9,580 bases of DNA from Spirochaetales bacterium (lineage in GTDB: Bacteria > Spirochaetota > Spirochaetia > ARS1246). Each line of letters begins with the position of its first letter. Within the stretch, counting starts at the first letter, position 1. The DNA lies in the NCBI GenBank assembly GCA_016930115.1, contig JAFGHN010000059.1, positions 1 to 9,580 on the forward strand. The letters run 5' to 3'. A model generated the notes under the pieces. It saw only the letters and a program-made list of their open reading frames with translations. It was not told where the DNA came from and did not search any database. Both the position numbers and the translations under genes were made by a program. Shown here piece by piece: positions 7,195-9,580 of the stretch.

Positions 7195-7638
7195 GTGGCC
7201 CGCAGAAGTTTTGAGATACTGTCGATCAACATCTCGGGGCGGACCGGCGTTCAGAAGAACCCGGTTGAACAAGCCCAATTACAGGTGGATCACGGGATTG
7301 CCGGAGACGCCCACGCCGGCCCCTGGCACAGGCAGGTCTCGCTTCTCGCAGACGAGGATATCGAGACCATGCGGGGAAAAGGCATAGATCTCAACCATGG
7401 TGATTTCGCCGAAAACATTACCACGCGGGGAATCGCGCTTGCGGAACTACCGGTAGGGACCAGGCTGTGCCTCGGTGACTGCGAGCTCGAAGTGACCCAG
7501 ATCGGCAAGGAATGCCATCATGGCTGCGCCATTTTCCAGGCCGTCGGGGACTGCGTCATGCCCAGGAAAGGAATTTTCGCCAGAGTTCTTAAGGGAGGAA
7601 CCATCAGCCGTGACAGTCGCTGTTATTACGATTTCTGA
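7195..7638 (+). CDS. MOSC domain protein in the molybdenum cofactor cluster
   Basis: This is a small stand-alone MOSC domain protein (147 residues). MOSC domains are found in molybdenum cofactor sulfurases and in proteins such as YiiM, and are thought to bind the cofactor or carry sulfur on a conserved Cys. Visible family features are DHGIAGDAHAG (32-42), HGDFAENITTRGI (68-80), VGTRLCLGDCELEVTQIGK and the Cys-rich block ECHHGCAIFQAVGDC (106-120; Cys107, Cys111 and Cys120), followed by VMPRKGIFARVLKGG. The start is GTG at 7195, four bases after moaC; AGAGG at 7181-7185 lies nine bases upstream. A nearby ATG at 7187 is in another frame. Its place between moaC and mogA, and its 29-base overlap with mogA, tie it to cofactor assembly or delivery; the exact reaction is not known from sequence. 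Confidence 0.88.
   Translation: MARRSFEILSINISGRTGVQKNPVEQAQLQVDHGIAGDAHAGPWHRQVSLLADEDIETMRGKGIDLNHGDFAENITTRGIALAELPVGTRLCLGDCELEVTQIGKECHHGCAIFQAVGDCVMPRKGIFARVLKGGTISRDSRCYYDF
7593..7599 (+). promoter_or_regulatory. Ribosome-binding site of mogA inside the MOSC gene
   Basis: GGGAGGA within the MOSC reading frame (it encodes part of LKGGT), ten bases before the GTG at 7610. It is the main reason for choosing a GTG start for mogA. Confidence 0.75.
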
Positions 7639-8077
7639 CCGGGCGTCGCGGGGCGAGTATGAGGACCTGTCCGGGCCCGAGATAGAGGCGGTACTCCACC
7701 AGTATATGCCGGAGGCGGTGGTCCATCGGCATATCGTACCCGATGAACCCGCGGAGATAACCGCGGCATTCGGACGTTCCGCAGAAGCAGACTTCATTTT
7801 GACCACCGGAGGCACCGGAATCGGGCCGCGAGACGTGACGCCGGAGGTGACCGTGGCTTACTGTGACCGGCTTCTTCCCGGGATTGCCGAAACACTGCGC
7901 GCCGAGTCTCTCAAGGAGACGCCCCAGGCCATGCTTTCGCGGGGAACCGCCGGTGTGAAGAAGGAAACGATAATAGTCAATTTCCCCGGGTCCGTTAAGG
8001 CCGTACGGCTCTGTACAACCGTGCTTGTTCCTGTCATGGAGCATGCTGTGCAGATGCTTCGGGGCGCAGGGCACTAA
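7610..8077 (+). CDS. mogA: Molybdopterin adenylyltransferase MogA/MoaB family
   Basis: This enzyme adenylylates molybdopterin to give the substrate of MoeA. The protein has 155 residues from the GTG start. Family features are VAVITISDRAS at the N-terminus, VPDEP with Asp45, the nucleotide loop TTGGTGIGPRDVTPE (65-79, Asp75), LPGIAETLRAESL (89-101), AMLSRGTAGV, and the closing IVNFPGS (122-128). MogA and MoaB are hard to separate by eye, hence the family-level call. The GTG at 7610 was preferred because GGGAGGA (7593-7599) lies ten bases upstream and the product then begins exactly at the first beta strand; a longer reading from ATG 7520 would add about 30 unmatched residues within the MOSC gene. 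The overlap with the MOSC gene is 29 bases, so translation is probably coupled. Confidence 0.92.
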   Translation: MTVAVITISDRASRGEYEDLSGPEIEAVLHQYMPEAVVHRHIVPDEPAEITAAFGRSAEADFILTTGGTGIGPRDVTPEVTVAYCDRLLPGIAETLRAESLKETPQAMLSRGTAGVKKETIIVNFPGSVKAVRLCTTVLVPVMEHAVQMLRGAGH

Positions 8078-8110
8078 GGGGAGGTCAGGAGCGCTTGATA
8101 TGAGCAAGAA

Positions 8111-8116
8111 AGGAGG
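8111..8116 (+). promoter_or_regulatory. Ribosome-binding site of the aldo/keto reductase gene
   Basis: AGGAGG seven bases before ATG 8124. It favours this start over ATG 8100, which itself has only AGGAG (8087-8091) upstream. Confidence 0.75.
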
Positions 8117-8123
8117 AACACCT

Positions 8124-9044
8124 ATGTCTGACATAGCCACCCGTACTCTGGGACGGACCGGCGAGAAGGTTTCGATGATAGGATTGGGCGGCGCCAATAT
8201 CGGCAGGCAGGACAGCGAACAGGAGAGCATCAGCATCATCCGGACGGCGATAGACGGCGGCATTACCTTTATGGACAACAGCTGGGATTACAACGAGGGG
8301 CAAAGCGAGATCAGGATGGGCAAGGCGCTCCGCGACGGATACCGGGACAAGGTCTTCCTGATGACGAAAATCGACGGGCAGAGCTGGAAAGCGGCTACGG
8401 AGCAGCTTGAGGAGTCGCTGAGACGGCTGCAAACGGACACCATCGATCTGCTGCAATTCCACGAGATAATCCGCATGTCCGATCCTGACCATATCCTTGC
8501 GCCGGGGGCGGGGCTTGATGCCGTTCTCGCGGCCCAGAAGGCGGGGAAGGTCCGCTATATCGGTTTTACCGGCCACAAGAGCCCGGAAATCCATCTGAAC
8601 ATGTTCACCAAGGCGCACGAGAGAGGTTTCATATTCGATACCGTTCAGATGCCCCTTGGAGTTTTGGATCATCATTACAAGAGCTTTGAAAAGCAGGTGC
8701 TGCCGGTGTTGGTGGAAAACAACGTGGGCGTGCTCGCGATGAAGACTCTGGCTGCGGGATACCTCCCCACCAGCGGGATCGCTACCAAGGAGGAATGCCT
8801 CCACTACGCTCTGAGCCTTCCGGTGAGTGTCGTGATAACGGGGTTCAGCTCCCTTGCAGAGCTCGGGGAAACACTCCGTGCTGCGAGGAACTTCACACCC
8901 ATGACCGGGGAACTACGCGCAGCGTTGCTCGCAAGAACCGCCGCTGCGGCCGGCGGGGATCAGAACCAGTTGTGGAAATCGACGTCTGATATGAAATTCG
9001 ATGCAACCCTGAAAAACCCCGGGTTGCTCGGCCGGGACGCATAA
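8124..9044 (+). CDS. Aldo/keto reductase
   Basis: This is a soluble NAD(P)H-dependent aldo/keto reductase of 306 residues. The catalytic tetrad is present: Asp51 and Tyr56 in FMDNSWDYNEGQSE, Lys82 in LMTKID, and His113 in DLLQFHE. The N-terminus shows the usual RTLGRTGEKVSMIGLGGANIG and the chain later has VRYIGFTGHKSP and VLAMKTLAAGY. The C-terminus has no CxxCxxC iron-sulfur tail of the ferredoxin-linked AKR group. The ATG at 8124 is preceded by AGGAGG (8111-8116) with seven bases between. A second in-frame ATG at 8100 has a weaker AGGAG upstream and would add eight residues (MSKKGGTP). Substrate is unknown. It follows mogA after 46 bases with no visible terminator, so it may ride on the same transcript without sharing its function. 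Confidence 0.93.
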   Translation: MSDIATRTLGRTGEKVSMIGLGGANIGRQDSEQESISIIRTAIDGGITFMDNSWDYNEGQSEIRMGKALRDGYRDKVFLMTKIDGQSWKAATEQLEESLRRLQTDTIDLLQFHEIIRMSDPDHILAPGAGLDAVLAAQKAGKVRYIGFTGHKSPEIHLNMFTKAHERGFIFDTVQMPLGVLDHHYKSFEKQVLPVLVENNVGVLAMKTLAAGYLPTSGIATKEECLHYALSLPVSVVITGFSSLAELGETLRAARNFTPMTGELRAALLARTAAAAGGDQNQLWKSTSDMKFDATLKNPGLLGRDA

Positions 9045-9063
9045 GGTGCCGGGCGAATCGATC

Positions 9064-9092
9064 TGTACAACCACAATGTTATAAGGTATTAT
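9064..9092 (+). promoter_or_regulatory. Possible sigma-70-type promoter for the ferritin-like gene
   Basis: TGTACA (9064-9069, 4 of 6 to TTGACA) is followed after exactly 17 bases by TATTAT (9087-9092, 5 of 6 to TATAAT). The pair lies in the AT-rich gap between the aldo/keto reductase and the ferritin-like gene and would give a leader of about 20 bases that includes the ribosome-binding site. This is a match by eye only; such pairs occur by chance. Confidence 0.4.
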
Positions 9093-9108
9093 CATGACAA
9101 TTGACCTA

Positions 9109-9115
9109 GGAGGAA
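9109..9115 (+). promoter_or_regulatory. Ribosome-binding site of the ferritin-like gene
   Basis: A near-perfect AGGAGGA lies four bases before the ATG at 9120 and fixes that start. The strength of the site fits a well-expressed small protein. Confidence 0.8.
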
Positions 9116-9119
9116 GACG

Positions 9120-9572
9120 ATGACAGAAGAAATTTTGGCTTCAGCAATACAGAAAGAAGCTCAATCAAGGGACTTCTATACCCGGGTTTCCGAGAAAATC
9201 GTTGCAAAAAAAGCGAAGAAGATTTTTGACAAAATGGCGGGTGATGAGGCCGGACACGTGGCGATTCTTTCAAGACAGTTCAACAAGCTGTTCAACAAAG
9301 AATACACGGTTGTCCAGGAAGCGCTTTCTGAAAAACTCAAGATCGCCGAAGCACAGGTCTATGATATTCAGACCGCCCTCCAGATAGTCAGTCTTGCGAT
9401 TGGATTGGAGGAAGAATCAATTCAGTTCTACATCCGTCAGTTCGAGAAAACCGAAGATCCTGAAGAGAAAAAAATGATTAAGAAGCTCGTGCACTTTGAA
9501 ATGGGCCATAAGAAAAGGCTGCAAAACCAGCACGACCGGTTGAATAAAGGGATATCCTGGACAGGCCGGTAG
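9120..9572 (+). CDS. Ferritin-like diiron protein, rubrerythrin family without rubredoxin domain
   Basis: This 150-residue all-helical protein carries the four-helix diiron signature of the rubrerythrin/ferritin-like superfamily: Glu13 in IQKEAQSRDFY, Glu43 and His46 in DEAGH, Glu97 in GLEEESIQFY, and Glu127 and His130 in HFEMGH. Helices 1 and 3 show the internal repeat expected for two duplicated helix pairs (E-x2-S-x2-F-Y in both). There is no C-terminal rubredoxin domain and no CxxC motif, so it is not a classical rubrerythrin. Likely roles are peroxide reduction or iron handling in an anaerobe; neither is shown by the sequence. The start has AGGAGGA a few bases upstream. Its codons look more AT-rich than those of the upstream genes, and a promoter-like pair sits in the 75-base gap before it, so it is probably transcribed on its own. 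Confidence 0.88.
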   Translation: MTEEILASAIQKEAQSRDFYTRVSEKIVAKKAKKIFDKMAGDEAGHVAILSRQFNKLFNKEYTVVQEALSEKLKIAEAQVYDIQTALQIVSLAIGLEEESIQFYIRQFEKTEDPEEKKMIKKLVHFEMGHKKRLQNQHDRLNKGISWTGR

Positions 9573-9580
9573 GCAGGCAG

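Noticed and set aside
7520..7609. Longer N-terminus for MogA from ATG 7520
   Set aside because: The added residues lie within the MOSC gene in another frame and do not resemble the family; the GTG at 7610 has a good ribosome-binding site.
9015..9025. Palindrome AACCCCGGGTT near the end of the aldo/keto reductase gene, considered as a terminator
   Set aside because: The loop would be a single base, it lies inside the coding region and no T-run follows.

Overview
The window reads as ordinary chromosomal DNA of a moderately GC-rich anaerobic bacterium. All ten supported genes lie on the + strand, tightly packed, most with strong Shine-Dalgarno sequences. A fumarate reductase/succinate dehydrogenase-type flavoprotein, succinyl-CoA synthetase, an iron-type alcohol dehydrogenase, a molybdenum cofactor set with a MOSC protein and a rubrerythrin-like ferritin fold together suggest an anaerobic, possibly sulfate-reducing or syntrophic, Desulfobacterota-like organism. 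That placement is inferred from gene content and remembered protein resemblance and is not proven.

Layout. Positions 1-1329 hold the 3' part of a flavoprotein gene whose start lies before the window. Positions 1375-3415 hold sucC and sucD, which overlap by 20 bases. Positions 3447-4718 encode an iron-containing alcohol dehydrogenase. Positions 4773-8077 form a compact cofactor cluster, moeA-moaA-moaC-MOSC-mogA, whose junctions are overlaps or gaps of 2-4 bases. An aldo/keto reductase (8124-9044) follows after 46 bases. A small ferritin-like diiron protein (9120-9572) follows after a further 75 bases, with a plausible promoter of its own.

How the genes work together. The flavoprotein and SucCD cover neighbouring steps of a TCA-type pathway (succinate/fumarate and succinyl-CoA/succinate). 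MoaA and MoaC make cyclic pyranopterin monophosphate from GTP. MogA adenylylates molybdopterin and MoeA inserts the metal. The MOSC protein may handle sulfur or deliver the cofactor. moaD, moaE, moeB and mobA are not in the window. The alcohol dehydrogenase and aldo/keto reductase handle alcohols and carbonyl compounds, and their placement on either side of the cofactor genes may or may not be functional.

I did not find a convincing new system. The points most worth a second look are a MoaA of only 265 residues that keeps all cluster cysteines and the C-terminal Gly-Gly, a flavoprotein with Asn at the usual flavin-attachment His and no C-terminal helical domain, a MoaC lacking its usual glycine-rich tail, and a 29-base overlap joining the MOSC and mogA genes. 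No RNA gene, mobile element, CRISPR array or convincing terminator was seen, and no gene-free stretch exceeds 75 bases.
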